A DNA stretch of 64,000 bases, from contig CAWATZ010000002.1 in NCBI GenBank assembly GCA_963784995.1, positions 620,001 through 684,000 of the forward strand, written 5' to 3'. Below the pieces are notes generated by a model, which was not told the origin of the DNA, searched no databases, and saw only the letters and a list, made by a program, of their open reading frames with translations. Each line of letters begins with the position of its first letter. Within the stretch, counting starts at the first letter, position 1. This DNA is from CAWATZ01 sp963784995. GTDB taxonomy: Bacteria > Planctomycetota > Planctomycetia > Gemmatales > Gemmataceae. Made by a program: the position numbers and the translations under genes. Shown here piece after piece: positions 27,518 to 37,200 of the stretch.

Positions 27518-27685
27518 ATGACAACCTATCACGTCAAAGTCGCAGCCAAAGTCCTCGAAATCTGGGAGGTGGAAGCGGAGAACGCTGACGATGCCAAAGC
27601 AAACTGGAACAACGGCGAACTGATCCATACCTGCGATGAGGCCCTGGAAACGGAAATGCTATCAGCGCAGGAGGTACGGCCATGA
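27518..27685 (+). CDS. Very small hypothetical protein (55 aa)
   Basis: Starts MTTYHVKVAAKVLEIWEVEA after an AGGAGGAGCAC site and ends on TGA overlapping the next ATG (ATGA). The beta-strand then 'VEAENADDAKANW' helix layout resembles small ferredoxin-like plasmid proteins. Function unknown. Confidence 0.6.
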   Translation: MTTYHVKVAAKVLEIWEVEAENADDAKANWNNGELIHTCDEALETEMLSAQEVRP

Positions 27686-27948
27686 AGATCAAGCACATCA
27701 TTGCTGTAGCCTGTCACCGCAATGGAATCTGCGGCGCGCCCTTCCATGTCGTCTTGTTCGAGGATGGTGGGGATGAAGGCAGCCGCAAAGTGGGCATCGT
27801 CTTCGAGGAACCGCACAACTGCGCCGTCCTGGACGTGGACAAGCTGGCCGTCGGCGACATCGCCTTTGGCAGCAATTCCTGGCGGGGTGACAAGTACGAA
27901 CCTCAGCTGCGCCAGGCGATCAGCAATTATCAAACGAAAGGAGAATGA
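27682..27948 (+). CDS. Small hypothetical protein (88 aa)
   Basis: MKIKHIIAVACHRNGICGAPFHVVLFED...GDIAFGSNSWRGDKYEPQLRQAI. The 'HRNGxxGxPFxVVLF' and 'WRGDxYEPxL' stretches look like a conserved small mobile-element family. Start codon overlaps the previous stop. Confidence 0.65.
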   Translation: MKIKHIIAVACHRNGICGAPFHVVLFEDGGDEGSRKVGIVFEEPHNCAVLDVDKLAVGDIAFGSNSWRGDKYEPQLRQAISNYQTKGE

Positions 27949-27950
27949 CC

Positions 27951-28472
27951 ATGACCTACACACTAGACATCGAACTGAACGACCCGCTGGAAGCTGCAAT
28001 CGACGACATCATCAGCGAAGTGGAGCAAGCCATCGAGAATGTCCGCAAGTACGGCCAACCTTGCCTGATGCACACCGTTGACGTGGACATCCATGAACTT
28101 CTCGCCGATCACCAAGCCATCGGCATCGTCTGGGACATCGGACACGTTAAAGATCAGCGTCCCGATCTCACCGAGGAGCAAGCGTGGGAGGTACTTCATG
28201 CCATCGAATACGACCGTCTCAATGATCCCATGCTGGAGACTATCCGGCTGGTGGCGGAGAATCTCTACCCGCACAAGCGGCAAGCGCGCCCGACGAAGGT
28301 TGGCCACATCATTGCCAGCTACGGTACGGGCGACGAGCGGGAGAACCTGGTCGATCTGCTGACCGACGCCATGCACTGGTGCGAAGGATTCGGTGAACCA
28401 TTCGACGAGTTCTGCGGCACCTCCCGGATGCACTTTGCTGAAGAGTCCAAATCGTACAAGAAGGGAGCGTAA
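27951..28472 (+). CDS. Hypothetical protein with 'DLL..MHW' motif (173 aa)
   Basis: ATG 27951 follows AAAGGAG. The C-terminal part NLVDLLTDAMHWCEGFG...SRMHFAEE parallels ALGDLLADLMHWSDRNN...RCHYEAE in the gene at 29879. The two therefore share a small domain that I associate with plasmid/ICE proteins. The N-terminal 70 residues are helical and acidic. Confidence 0.65.
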   Translation: MTYTLDIELNDPLEAAIDDIISEVEQAIENVRKYGQPCLMHTVDVDIHELLADHQAIGIVWDIGHVKDQRPDLTEEQAWEVLHAIEYDRLNDPMLETIRLVAENLYPHKRQARPTKVGHIIASYGTGDERENLVDLLTDAMHWCEGFGEPFDEFCGTSRMHFAEESKSYKKGA

Positions 28473-28474
28473 CC

Positions 28475-28684
28475 ATGACGACATTCACTTTCCAGCATCC
28501 TCTAGCCGATTTGTCCGACCGGGCCTCGGTGGAAGTGGACGGGACGCATCGGATCGTCATCATCCGCACCGGCGACGGGCTGCTCATCGACGTGTACCCC
28601 AAGGATTGGGACGCACCCATCGACATGCTGAGCGTCTGGGATGAGGACGTGGCGGAAGCAAACCGGCAAGCCGAGGAGGAGTAA
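28475..28684 (+). CDS. Small hypothetical protein (69 aa)
   Basis: MTTFTFQHPLADLSDRASVEV, beta-rich then acidic C-terminus (VWDEDVAEANRQAEEE). AAGGGAGCG site; two bases after the previous stop. Unknown. Confidence 0.6.
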   Translation: MTTFTFQHPLADLSDRASVEVDGTHRIVIIRTGDGLLIDVYPKDWDAPIDMLSVWDEDVAEANRQAEEE

Positions 28685-28689
28685 CCGCC

Positions 28690-28914
28690 ATGCGAACCAT
28701 CGATTTGCCAGCGATCGACAAGCGCGTTTCCCTCGCGGCGTACCTTGCGGCGGTGAAACGTGCGAAAGCAAACCCCTTGCGAACCTTCACTCACGGATTG
28801 ACCTGCTGGTGGCCCTGCACCGGGGAGGAGATCATGCGCCAGTTCCGTGAAGGGATTCACGAGCGTATCAACCAAGCCATGCCGTATTCAAAGCGTGGAA
28901 CGAAAGGAGCCTGA
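28690..28914 (+). CDS. Small hypothetical protein (74 aa)
   Basis: Contains THGLTCWWPCTGEEIMRQFR and ERINQAMPYSKRGTK, a pattern I associate with small plasmid-borne proteins. A GAGGAGTAACC site precedes ATG. Function unknown. Confidence 0.65.
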   Translation: MRTIDLPAIDKRVSLAAYLAAVKRAKANPLRTFTHGLTCWWPCTGEEIMRQFREGIHERINQAMPYSKRGTKGA

Positions 28915-28916
28915 CC

Positions 28917-29654
28917 ATGCAATCCATCAACCCCTTCTTCCAGCCCGTTCCCACAGCGACTGGCCCAGAGAGGCCAAAACGCGACCGCGTGCAATACGCC
29001 AAGCTGCCTCGGTCTCCGATTACCGGCAGCCCGGTGCCGGACCTGACGAGCCTGTACCACAACGACGAGGCCGGACCGTACGGCGACCGTGGCTATCCTG
29101 GCAACTGCGGCGGCAACCTCATAAAGGACCTGTTGCGGTTCTACCAGCCGAAATCAGTCTTTGATCCGCTAACCGGGTCAGGGACCTGTGCTGATGTGTG
29201 CAAGGAACTCGGCATCTACTGCCACTCCAGCGACTTGCACCAGGGCGTGGACGCCTGCGACGCGACGCAGTTTCCCCGCGAGTGCTTCGAGTTCGCGTGG
29301 ATTCACCCACCCTATTACAAACAGAAGCTCTACACGCAAGACCCAAGGTGCCTCTCCCGCACCCCGACGTTGGAGGCATTTCTTGACCGCTACCGCCTGC
29401 TGATCGAAAACTGCGCCGGGTCGTTGGTGCCAAGTGGAAAGCTGGCCATTCTGATGGGTGACTACTGCGACAGGCAGGAAGGTTTCGTGTGTCTTACCTG
29501 GCACACGAAACGCCTCGCCTTCGAGGCCGGACTCCGACAATGCTGTACTGACATCATCCGATTCAGCCACGGAGCCAGCAGCGGCAAGAAGGTCTATCGG
29601 TCGTCCTTCATCCCCGGCCTGCACGACGTCTGTGCCATTTTTCAACGCCCGTAA
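28917..29654 (+). CDS. Element-borne DNA methyltransferase (N4/N6 type)
   Basis: 245 residues. AdoMet-binding motif I is SVFDPLTGSGTCADVCKELG. The catalytic motif IV is HPPYY (WIHPPYYKQKLY), in the order I then IV. The tetrapeptide is preceded by His instead of the usual Asp/Asn/Ser. There is no obvious separate target-recognition domain, and no restriction partner is adjacent. Orphan methylases on mobile elements commonly protect against host restriction, which is the likely role here. Two bases after the previous stop, AAAGGAGC site. Confidence 0.75.
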   Translation: MQSINPFFQPVPTATGPERPKRDRVQYAKLPRSPITGSPVPDLTSLYHNDEAGPYGDRGYPGNCGGNLIKDLLRFYQPKSVFDPLTGSGTCADVCKELGIYCHSSDLHQGVDACDATQFPRECFEFAWIHPPYYKQKLYTQDPRCLSRTPTLEAFLDRYRLLIENCAGSLVPSGKLAILMGDYCDRQEGFVCLTWHTKRLAFEAGLRQCCTDIIRFSHGASSGKKVYRSSFIPGLHDVCAIFQRP

Positions 29655-29679
29655 CCACCAACCGAAAGGAGTACCAACC

Positions 29680-29886
29680 ATGAGACACTACCGCATCAGC
29701 ATAGATGTAGACATCAAAGCAAGGAACTGTAAGGAGGCCGAGCGCCGGGCAAACCTGCTGTATTCCGACCTGGAACAACATTCTTGGATCGTTGAGGTGC
29801 TTCCCAATGGAATCCAGGAGCGGATACCGATTGCTTCACGATCTCCCCTTCCCTCAACCTCAAACAGGAGTAGAGACCATGACTAA
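29680..29886 (+). CDS. Small hypothetical protein (68 aa)
   Basis: Starts MRHYRISIDVDIKARNCKEAERRANLLYSDLE after GAAAGGAG. A short beta strand then helix suggests a ferredoxin-like fold. Overlaps the next gene by eight bases. Confidence 0.55.
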   Translation: MRHYRISIDVDIKARNCKEAERRANLLYSDLEQHSWIVEVLPNGIQERIPIASRSPLPSTSNRSRDHD

Positions 29887-30367
29887 TGGCATTACAACAA
29901 ATTCCACCCAGCAGCAACTGCCGCCCGACCCAGAAGGCATGAACGGCGACCGAGCCAAATGGGCAGCGGTCGCCCTGGCGACCTTCATGGCGGAAACGGG
30001 CACAGATGATGAAGACGCCCTCGGCGACCTGCTCGCCGATCTGATGCACTGGAGCGACCGCAACAACTACGACTTCGACGACGCCCTCGACCGTGCTCGC
30101 TGCCACTATGAGGCCGAGACAGGCGGACAGGAGGCCGGCGACGACGAATACCAACGCTCCGTAACCATTGACTTCGAGTGCGAGCGTGAGCGGAAAGCCT
30201 CCGCAGAAATGCTTATCGCGATTCGAGCTTTCATCGAGGCGGACAAGATGGCCGAAGAGTGCCGCGAATGGAAATGGGAGAACCTGCACCATGCCCTCGC
30301 GCTGGCACGAGCCGCAATCGCGGCTGCTGGAGAAGAGGTAGCCAATGCACCAGGGAGGGCATCATGA
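29879..30367 (+). CDS. Hypothetical protein with 'DLL..MHW' motif (162 aa)
   Basis: Acidic protein. Residues ~45-85 (ALGDLLADLMHWSDRNNYDF...ARCHYEAE) match the motif in the gene at 27951. A long helical C-terminus follows (ASAEMLIAIRAFIEADKMAEE). Its stop overlaps the next ATG. Unknown function. Confidence 0.65.
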   Translation: MTNGITTNSTQQQLPPDPEGMNGDRAKWAAVALATFMAETGTDDEDALGDLLADLMHWSDRNNYDFDDALDRARCHYEAETGGQEAGDDEYQRSVTIDFECERERKASAEMLIAIRAFIEADKMAEECREWKWENLHHALALARAAIAAAGEEVANAPGRAS

Positions 30368-30675
30368 CTGATAACGAGGTTCAAACACCACTCCTGGTCC
30401 CGAAGGGCACGCCCCTCGCGCCCGGCAAGATGTTCCTGCGGCTGTATCATGGCCGGACCGATCCCGGTCAGGAAATGGACGATTGGGGCTTTGTCGGTCC
30501 TACCTTCGGCCCACTCTCCTGCTACATCCATACCTACTGCTGCACTTTCCGCATCCACGGCGAGTGTGGCACCACCGAGGTCTGGCTGGACAAGCATGAT
30601 GACATGATTCGGTGGGACGGTCGCTTCTACGGCGATATGGAGGTATTCATCGCCGGAACAGACGACAAGGCATAG
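30364..30675 (+). CDS. Hypothetical protein (103 aa)
   Basis: LAPGKMFLRLYHGRTDPGQEM, then DDWGFVGPTFGPLSCYIHTY and a final WDGRFYGDMEVFIAG. The pattern suggests a compact beta protein. ATG overlaps the preceding stop. Unknown. Confidence 0.6.
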   Translation: MTDNEVQTPLLVPKGTPLAPGKMFLRLYHGRTDPGQEMDDWGFVGPTFGPLSCYIHTYCCTFRIHGECGTTEVWLDKHDDMIRWDGRFYGDMEVFIAGTDDKA

Positions 30676-30680
30676 CCACC

Positions 30681-30854
30681 GTGACCGACGACGACATCCT
30701 CGACGACATGTTCCTTAGCTGTGCCCTCGTGGCCTTCCTGGAGCAGGCCAACGCCCGGCGGGACTGGCCTGACCCAGAGGCCACCCGCCGCCGGGCATAC
30801 GAGCTTTACGAGCAGGCACTCGCCGAGAAGAACCTAGTGGAGCGGCCCCGGTAG
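30681..30854 (+). CDS. Small hypothetical protein (57 aa)
   Basis: GTG start five bases after the previous stop: TDDDILDDMFLSCALVAFLEQ, all helical, ending EKNLVERPR. Unknown. Confidence 0.5.
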   Translation: MTDDDILDDMFLSCALVAFLEQANARRDWPDPEATRRRAYELYEQALAEKNLVERPR

Positions 30855-30927
30855 CGACGGTCCCTATCATTGACATCGCCAGGCTCGCAGGCTATACCGA
30901 TGCGAAACAGCACTCCAGACCCCCAAC

Positions 30928-31173
30928 GTGTCCAACAAGTCCAAAACGGCTCACGCCATTCAAGTCGGCGACACCGTCGCCTACACCGACAGCTTCCTGG
31001 ATCGCCAGAACCAATACCCCAACAACATGGCGTCCGCACAGGGCAAAGTAAAGGCCCTGCATCACCTCGACTCGGGCATCATCCTGGCGGACATCGAATG
31101 GAATGAGCCCGGCCTGTCCAAGCGCGTCAACCTCAAGAACCTCACTACGAAGAAGGCGACCGCCTCCGCGTGA
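30928..31173 (+). CDS. Small SH3-like hypothetical protein (81 aa)
   Basis: GTG start. AIQVGDTVAYTDSFLDRQNQYP...GKVKALHHLDSGIILADIEW resembles a KOW/SH3-like beta barrel ('GDxVxY...GxVxxL...A.I.W'). Last gene of the rightward small-ORF train. Confidence 0.55.
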   Translation: MSNKSKTAHAIQVGDTVAYTDSFLDRQNQYPNNMASAQGKVKALHHLDSGIILADIEWNEPGLSKRVNLKNLTTKKATASA

Positions 31174-31728
31174 TGACCGGCCTCCCCACTCCCTACGTTC
31201 TTGACCGCATTCCCCCTCGCGCTGGCTTAGCCCAACGCGAGAAAATATCGGTATCACCATCATCGTGTCCGAGCGCTGGTTATGCCGAAGCTCGGCTGCA
31301 TTATCCCCACCTGGTCAACGCGACCACCGCTATTGGCGAGCGGGGGTTTGCCCGTTCCGCCACCAGATGCCGGAACCGGCAATCCGCAGCCTTCCAAGAA
31401 CCATCAGAAACGCACGTTTCCCTGACGTAACAACCAGGCAGTTTTGGAAGTTCGACATAGCAACATTGAGAGCAGGCATCTCCCCTATGCTCTGCATAGG
31501 CTGGCTGGAACGGTTCCAGCCAGCCTGGATTGCCGACAATGCCCCCCAATTGCCGTAAGCGCCTTGCATGCGGGGCCGCCTTCTCGGATTACCGGGGCAA
31601 TGGGCAGGCGGCGGCCGACCGAGTGCAAGCGCTTGCAGCAAACTGCCCGAGAAACCTCTTCTGCCGCCGGATGCGGGCATTGATGGGCTCCTTGCTGGAG
31701 TAGGTGCGGGTGCGGATGGTGAATGGGT
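31174..31728. terminator. Convergent intergenic region with strong hairpins
   Basis: 555 bases between convergent transcripts; no gene seen. A 12-bp perfect inverted repeat (GGCTGGCTGGAA at 31499-31510 and TTCCAGCCAGCC at 31514-31525) and an adjacent CCTATGC/GCATAGG stem (31484-31500) could stop transcription from both sides, though there is no T-run. Confidence 0.45.
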
Positions 31729-33033
31729 TCATCGGCCTGCTCCCTGGCCTCCGGTGGTGTTACGGCGGGCCAGTGCCGCATGGGTGCGGTGTTGCTCGAT
31801 GGCCCGGTCCACTGCCTGTTGGGCTTCCTGGCCGACTTCATCGCTGATTCGCACACGCTCGATGGCCGGGAAGCGATTCGCGAGGATGGCATCGCACAGG
31901 GGTTGCACGTCCTCTGCTGTGTAGATTTCGTTATCGCTCAGATCCAGCGTTCGCAACGACTTGAACTGTCCGCACTGCCCCAGCGCTCGCATCGCCGCCG
32001 TCGCTTGTCCCTCTTCGCCGAGCCAGTTGCTTCCCAGGTTGAGTAAGGTAAGGCGCGACAGATTGGTGCATGCCGCGAGCGCCTCCAGCGCCGCTACCGC
32101 TTGCCCTTCGTCGCCGAGCCCGTTGCCTCCCAGATTGAGCGAGGTGAGGTTTGACAGGTTGGTGCAGCCACCCAGCGCCGTCATCGCCGCCGCCGCTTGT
32201 CCCTCGCGGCCGAGCCAGTTGTATGCCAGGTCCAGGGTGGTGAGGTGTGACAGGTTAGTGCAGGCCGCCAGCGCCTGCATCGCCGCCGTCGCTTGTCCCT
32301 CTTCGCCGAGCCAGTTGTCTCCAAGGTTGAGGGAGGTGAGCTGAAACAGGTTGTTGCACTGCCCCAGCGCCTCCAGCACCGCCACCGCTTGTCCACGGTC
32401 GCCGAGCCAGTTGTCTCCCAGGTTGAGGGAGGTCAGGCCCGACAGGTTTTCGCACTGCCCCAGCGCCGTCATCGCAGCCGCCGCTTGTCCACGGTCGCCG
32501 AGCCAGTTGCCTCCCAGGTTGAGGGAGGTGAGGCCAGCGAGCCGGGGATGATCCGCCAGGCCCCGGATGGCCGAAAGACACGCGGCGGTGCTTTGATTTC
32601 TCAGGTTGTCCGGGTAGGCCTCCACCCCGGCAAGCATGGGCGATGCAAGCAGGGTCTCATGGTGCTCCAGGAACGTGCTCAGGGGCAGGGACACCGCGGC
32701 CAGCCCCCGCTCGTAGCGGATCACCTCTCTTACTCCCGCTTCCCGCAGCGGCGCTTCCCATTCCTGGCGGTGTTGTTCGAGCAACTCGTTGGCGCGGCGC
32801 TCCAACGCTTGCCGTTTCTCCTGATCGAGTGAAACATCGCCTCTTCCGCTGGGGCTAGGCATACTGCTTCTCGCCAGGTAGATTTCGGTGCGGATGAATT
32901 CACCCAGGGCTACGATCGAGGGATTGTCGTGTTGTTGCAGCAAGTCGGCATAAATCAACCGCAGGTCGTCGGCCTCGGGCTGAATGCGGATTGCGTCCAG
33001 AAGACTCTGCTGCTCGTCGTCGGTCGTGGCCAT
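31729..33033 (-). CDS. TIGR02996-domain leucine-rich-repeat protein
   Basis: 434 residues. The N-terminus carries the planctomycete TIGR02996 domain (EQQSLLDAIRIQPEADDLRL then YADLLQQHDNP, and ALGEFIRTEI). Five to six ribonuclease-inhibitor-like leucine-rich repeats of about 32 residues follow, each with LTSLNLGxNWLGxxGQA. It probably mediates protein-protein contacts in the cytoplasm; no effector domain. The near-identical repeats in DNA indicate recent duplication. A good marker that the host lineage is Gemmataceae-like. Confidence 0.88.
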   Translation of the reverse strand: MATTDDEQQSLLDAIRIQPEADDLRLIYADLLQQHDNPSIVALGEFIRTEIYLARSSMPSPSGRGDVSLDQEKRQALERRANELLEQHRQEWEAPLREAGVREVIRYERGLAAVSLPLSTFLEHHETLLASPMLAGVEAYPDNLRNQSTAACLSAIRGLADHPRLAGLTSLNLGGNWLGDRGQAAAAMTALGQCENLSGLTSLNLGDNWLGDRGQAVAVLEALGQCNNLFQLTSLNLGDNWLGEEGQATAAMQALAACTNLSHLTTLDLAYNWLGREGQAAAAMTALGGCTNLSNLTSLNLGGNGLGDEGQAVAALEALAACTNLSRLTLLNLGSNWLGEEGQATAAMRALGQCGQFKSLRTLDLSDNEIYTAEDVQPLCDAILANRFPAIERVRISDEVGQEAQQAVDRAIEQHRTHAALARRNTTGGQGAGR

Positions 33034-33395
33034 AGCCCCTTGCGATGATAGGTTGGTTACCCAAAAGCATCGCAGAAAATGGTTAATGAACGGTGAAGCA
33101 GATGCTGCCGATGGAGCAGGACGCCAACCATGCCCTTGAAGGTAGCAAGCATCGCGCGTGCTCTATACAAGAGCCTATCTGCCCCATGCCAGGTTGTCAT
33201 CCGCGCCTCTTATGAAACCAGCAAAACTGCGGCTTTGCGCATAGCCTTGGCCTTGAGAGCCGCAGAAACACTCACTTTTTTGCATCATAAAACGCGCAAA
33301 GCCGCAGCCAGCCTATTGCGCAGCCACTTACAAATGTGTTAATATCTTCCTTAATGGGGGCTAATCATTCCCCCTCCATCGACAAGGAGGTTCAC
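33034..33395. other. Divergent intergenic region with a spaced inverted repeat
   Basis: 362 bases between divergent genes. Arms CTGCGGCTTTGCGC (33227-33240) and GCGCAAAGCCGCAG (33294-33307) are perfect 14-bp inverted copies 53 bases apart. The AT-rich DNA just after the right arm is a plausible promoter for the gene at 33396. No coding sequence is supported. Confidence 0.5.
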
Positions 33396-33833
33396 ATGTC
33401 ACGTAAACGCACACCAGATGAAAAATCAACAGAAAATGAAACAGAAACCACAATAGCGGTCACTGAACCGCCGACAGCCGACGCCAAGGCAGACGGCCCG
33501 AGTTTCGCCGACAGGGTCGGACAAAAGAAATGGGTATCCGCCCCCGATCCCTTCGGCATCGCCAAAGACAACCTTGCTGGCGTCCGCCTCTTCGAGAGCA
33601 AGCGGGACCGCCAGATGGCAATCAAGTTTGAGGAGAAGCCGAGCCAGGAGATCATCGACCATATGAAGGAGTCCGGATACAGGTGGAACCCGGTGGACAG
33701 GATATGGGCACACCCGGTGATGCCTGAATCCGCCATGAGCACCCGCATCAAAGCGGAACAGCTTTATCAGGAGGTGCGTCTGATGATCCGGCTGGAGAAG
33801 GGGATCGAACCCAGCCAGGAAGTACCCTTCTAA
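33396..33833 (+). CDS. Conserved mobile-element protein, unknown (145 aa)
   Basis: A strong AAGGAGG site precedes ATG. Disordered N-terminus, then a folded part (SFADRVGQKKWVSAPDPFGI, NLAGVRLFESKRDRQMAIKF, YRWNPVDRIWAHPV). The 'VRLFESKRDRQMAIKF' and 'GYRWNPxDxxWAHP' motifs look like a conserved family on integrative elements. It lies upstream of the methylase-helicase. Function unknown. Confidence 0.65.
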   Translation: MSRKRTPDEKSTENETETTIAVTEPPTADAKADGPSFADRVGQKKWVSAPDPFGIAKDNLAGVRLFESKRDRQMAIKFEEKPSQEIIDHMKESGYRWNPVDRIWAHPVMPESAMSTRIKAEQLYQEVRLMIRLEKGIEPSQEVPF

Positions 33834-34202
33834 CCAGAAGCCCGTTACCGAGGCGACCCATGACCGTTCCCTCACCCTGCAATCTTCACGACCTTGGCCC
33901 CCAGGCCCGGATGATGCCGAAGCATTGTAATAATGAGCGCCCGGCGATGATTCTCCATTTTGGCGTCCTCGTGATTGTCAGGGCAGCCGCCGCAAGCCCG
34001 GTCATGAGAGATACGTTCGGGGCCTCGGTCTGCAACCGGGGCCGGTCGAGGTAGTTATGCCCGGCAGCCCCCGCAGTGACCAGGAACAAGCGGCACGGTA
34101 TGCAGGGCAATCGAAGCGGAATCCTCTGACGGCTGAAGACCCTCCGCACCCTTCCAGCTCCCCCGCGAGTCGGGAACACGCGATTGAAGGGTGTCCCTGA
34201 CC
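33834..34202. other. Intergenic stretch before the methylase-helicase region
   Basis: About 370 bases with no supported gene and no clear repeat; the open frames present lack ribosome sites. Confidence 0.4.
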
Positions 34203-37200
34203 ATGCGCAAGAAACCACCATCGAGTGACCAGCCCTCTCTTTTCCCAACCGGCTTTGACGATTCGACCGAACAGCAAAAACCTGTATCCTATTCAACCGA
34301 AGGAGACCACCATGCAGTACAAGACCATAGTCCTCGAACTCCTGCAACAACGAGCGGAGTTGCACGAACAGCTACGGAAGACACGCCGGCTGCTGCCGAC
34401 TCTGGAGAGCTACGCCAGGGAGCTGAGGGACTCGCACCTGGCCTGGAAGACCAGCCTCTCGGAGGCGAATCCGGGCAGAGACCCGAGCCAGATCGCGAGC
34501 GAGGCCCTGGAGATGGCGCTCAAGGAATTGGAGGATCGTTTGCCGCCCGCGTCTCCGCCGGACGAGACAGAGGATCTTTCGCTCGACCAGGCAATAGCGT
34601 TCGTCCGAAATCCTTCGTCGCGCAAGTAACGGGATCGCGACGACAACGCAGCCTGTTCGATCTTCCGCCCGAAACGCCTCCTTCCGACGATCCGGCGCAA
34701 GAGCCGGCTCCACGTCCAGTTTCTCCGCCTGTACCTTCCGGCGACGCCGTCACATCCCCGGATAGGCCATCCCCGCCCTTGCAAGAAACGGGTTCTACCG
34801 CGGGCATCTCCATTGCCAGCGGCGGAAAAGGAAAGGCCCGCGACATCCTCGCCGCCATCCGCACCGTCCAGACCATCGAGCAGGAGCAGCGGCCGGCCAC
34901 GCAGGAAGAGAAGCAAACGCTTGCCCGTTTCGCCGGCTTCGGTCCCGTCGCCCTCTCGCTATTCCCCGATCCCGTCAGCGGCACTTACAAGGACGCCGGC
35001 TGGCAGGCGCTCGGCGAGGAGCTGAAGACGCTGCTAACGCCCGCCGAATACGACAGCGCCAAGCGCACCACCTTCACCGCCTTCTACACCTCGCCTACCG
35101 TCATCGCTTCGATCCACGAGGCCATCAGCCGCCTCGGCGTGCCCGCCAACGCCACGATCCTGGAGCCAGGGTGCGGCATCGGTAATTTCATGAGCCACGG
35201 GCAGCCGGGGACACGATTTATCGGCATCGAAATGGATGCCATCTCGGGGCGGATCGCCAAAGCGCTCCACCCCGGAGCGGACATCCGCATCGAGAATTTC
35301 CGCGACACGCGCCTGCCCGAGATCGACGCCGCGATCGGCAACGTGCCCTTCGCCGACGTGAAGCTCGACTATCACGGGCAGAAACTGTCACTGCACGATT
35401 TTTTCATCGCCAAGTCGGTTGACGCGCTGAAGCCCGGCGGCGTGCTTGCCCTGGTCACATCGCATTACACGCTCGACAAGCAAAATGCCGGCGTTCGCGA
35501 GACCCTGGCGTCGAAAGCCGACTTCGTAGGCGCGATCCGCCTGCCCTCCGACGCCTTCAAGCGCGAAGGCACCGCCGTAGTCACCGACATCCTCTTTCTT
35601 CGCAAACGCGCAACCGGCGAGGCCGAACACCACGCCGATCCCGACTGGCTGGGCGTCACACCGCTTGCAATCGAGGGCGCGGAAGTCGGGATCAACACGT
35701 ATTTTCACCACCACCCGGATATGGTCCTGGGCACCTGGACACGCAAAGACACGCTCTACGGAGGCGAGGGCTACAGCGTCACCGGCAGCGGCGATCTGGG
35801 CGAGCAGCTCCGCGCCGCGATCCAGCGTCTCACCCCGCATTCATTGCGGGGTCCGGTAAGCACTCCGTCAAATGACGGGGTTGAACCGGACCCCGCCATA
35901 CGGCGGGGATTAACCTTTACACCCCCGCCGCCCGACCGCCACATCGATGAAGGCAGCTTCTTCATCGGCGATAATAGGGTCATCCACCAACTGCAAGATG
36001 GCCAGGGAGTGCCCGTCGTCTATGGCGGCACGACGCTGAAGGCGGACGGCACGCTGATCGGCAAGCGCCTGGCCGCCCTGGTGGGCCTGCGTGACCGCGC
36101 CCGCCGCGTCCTGCAATCGCAGAACGAGGGCTGGCCCGAGTCGCACCGCCGCGACGCGCGGGGCGATCTCAATACGGCCTACGACAGCTTCGCCCGAACC
36201 TATGGCCCCATCAACAAGACCACGTTCGGCGAGACCGCCGACGGCACCGTCATCCGCCGGATGCCCAACATCGTCAAGTTCAAGGAAGATCCGGACGCGA
36301 TGCTGGTCATGTCGCTGGAGGATTACGACGAGGTCACGGGAAATGCGGCCAAGGCCGCCATCATGACCAAGGACGTGGTCGGCAAGACCCCGCCCATCAC
36401 GAAGGTAGCCAGCGCCGAGGAAGGGTTGCTGGTGTCCCTCAACCAGCGCGGCGCGGTCGATCTGCCGTTTATTGGCACCCTCTACGGCAAGACGAAATCA
36501 CAGATTGTCGCCGAGTTGGGCGATCTGATCTTTCCCGACCCGCAGTCCAGAACCTGGCAAACCGCCGACGCCTACCTATCCGGCAATGTCCGCGCCAAGC
36601 TCGCAGCCGCCGAAGGCGCCGGCCCGCAATTCGCCCGTAACGTGAACGCATTGCGAAGCGTTCAACCCGAAGACGTGCTACCCGGCGACATCGACGCCAA
36701 TCTCGGCGCACCGTGGATACCTGAACGGGACATTCAAGCCTTCTCCGGCGACCTCTTCCATGTCGATCCCTCCGCGGTGCCGGTCGCCCACCTGAAAAAG
36801 GATGCCGTCTGGAGCCTTGACGCTGGCTACGCCGCGAAAGCGTCCGTGGCCGCCACGTCCGAGTTCGGCACGTCACGCGCCAACGGCACCTGGCTGCTGG
36901 AACTGGCGCTCAACATGAAATCGCCGACCCTCTACGACACGGTCATGGCCGGCGACCGCGAGGAGCGGGTGGTCAACCAGGAAGCGACGATGGCCGCACG
37001 CGAGAAGCAGAAGCTCATCAAGGAGAAGTTCCGCTCCTGGGTTTTCAGCGATCCTGACCGCACGGAACGATTGGTGCGGATCTACAACGATACCTACAAC
37101 AACCTGCGTCCCCGCCTGTTCGACGGGTCCCATCTCGACTTTCCCGGAATGAACCAGGCCATCGCGCTCCGGCCCCACCAAAACGACGCGGTGTGGCGCG

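Noticed and set aside
31499..31525. Attachment site (attR) of the element
   Set aside because: It is a simple hairpin and shares no sequence with the tRNA-Leu 3' end.
32000..32560. CRISPR-like regular repeats
   Set aside because: The ~96-base periodicity is the coding pattern of leucine-rich repeats, with no constant repeat plus unique spacer structure.
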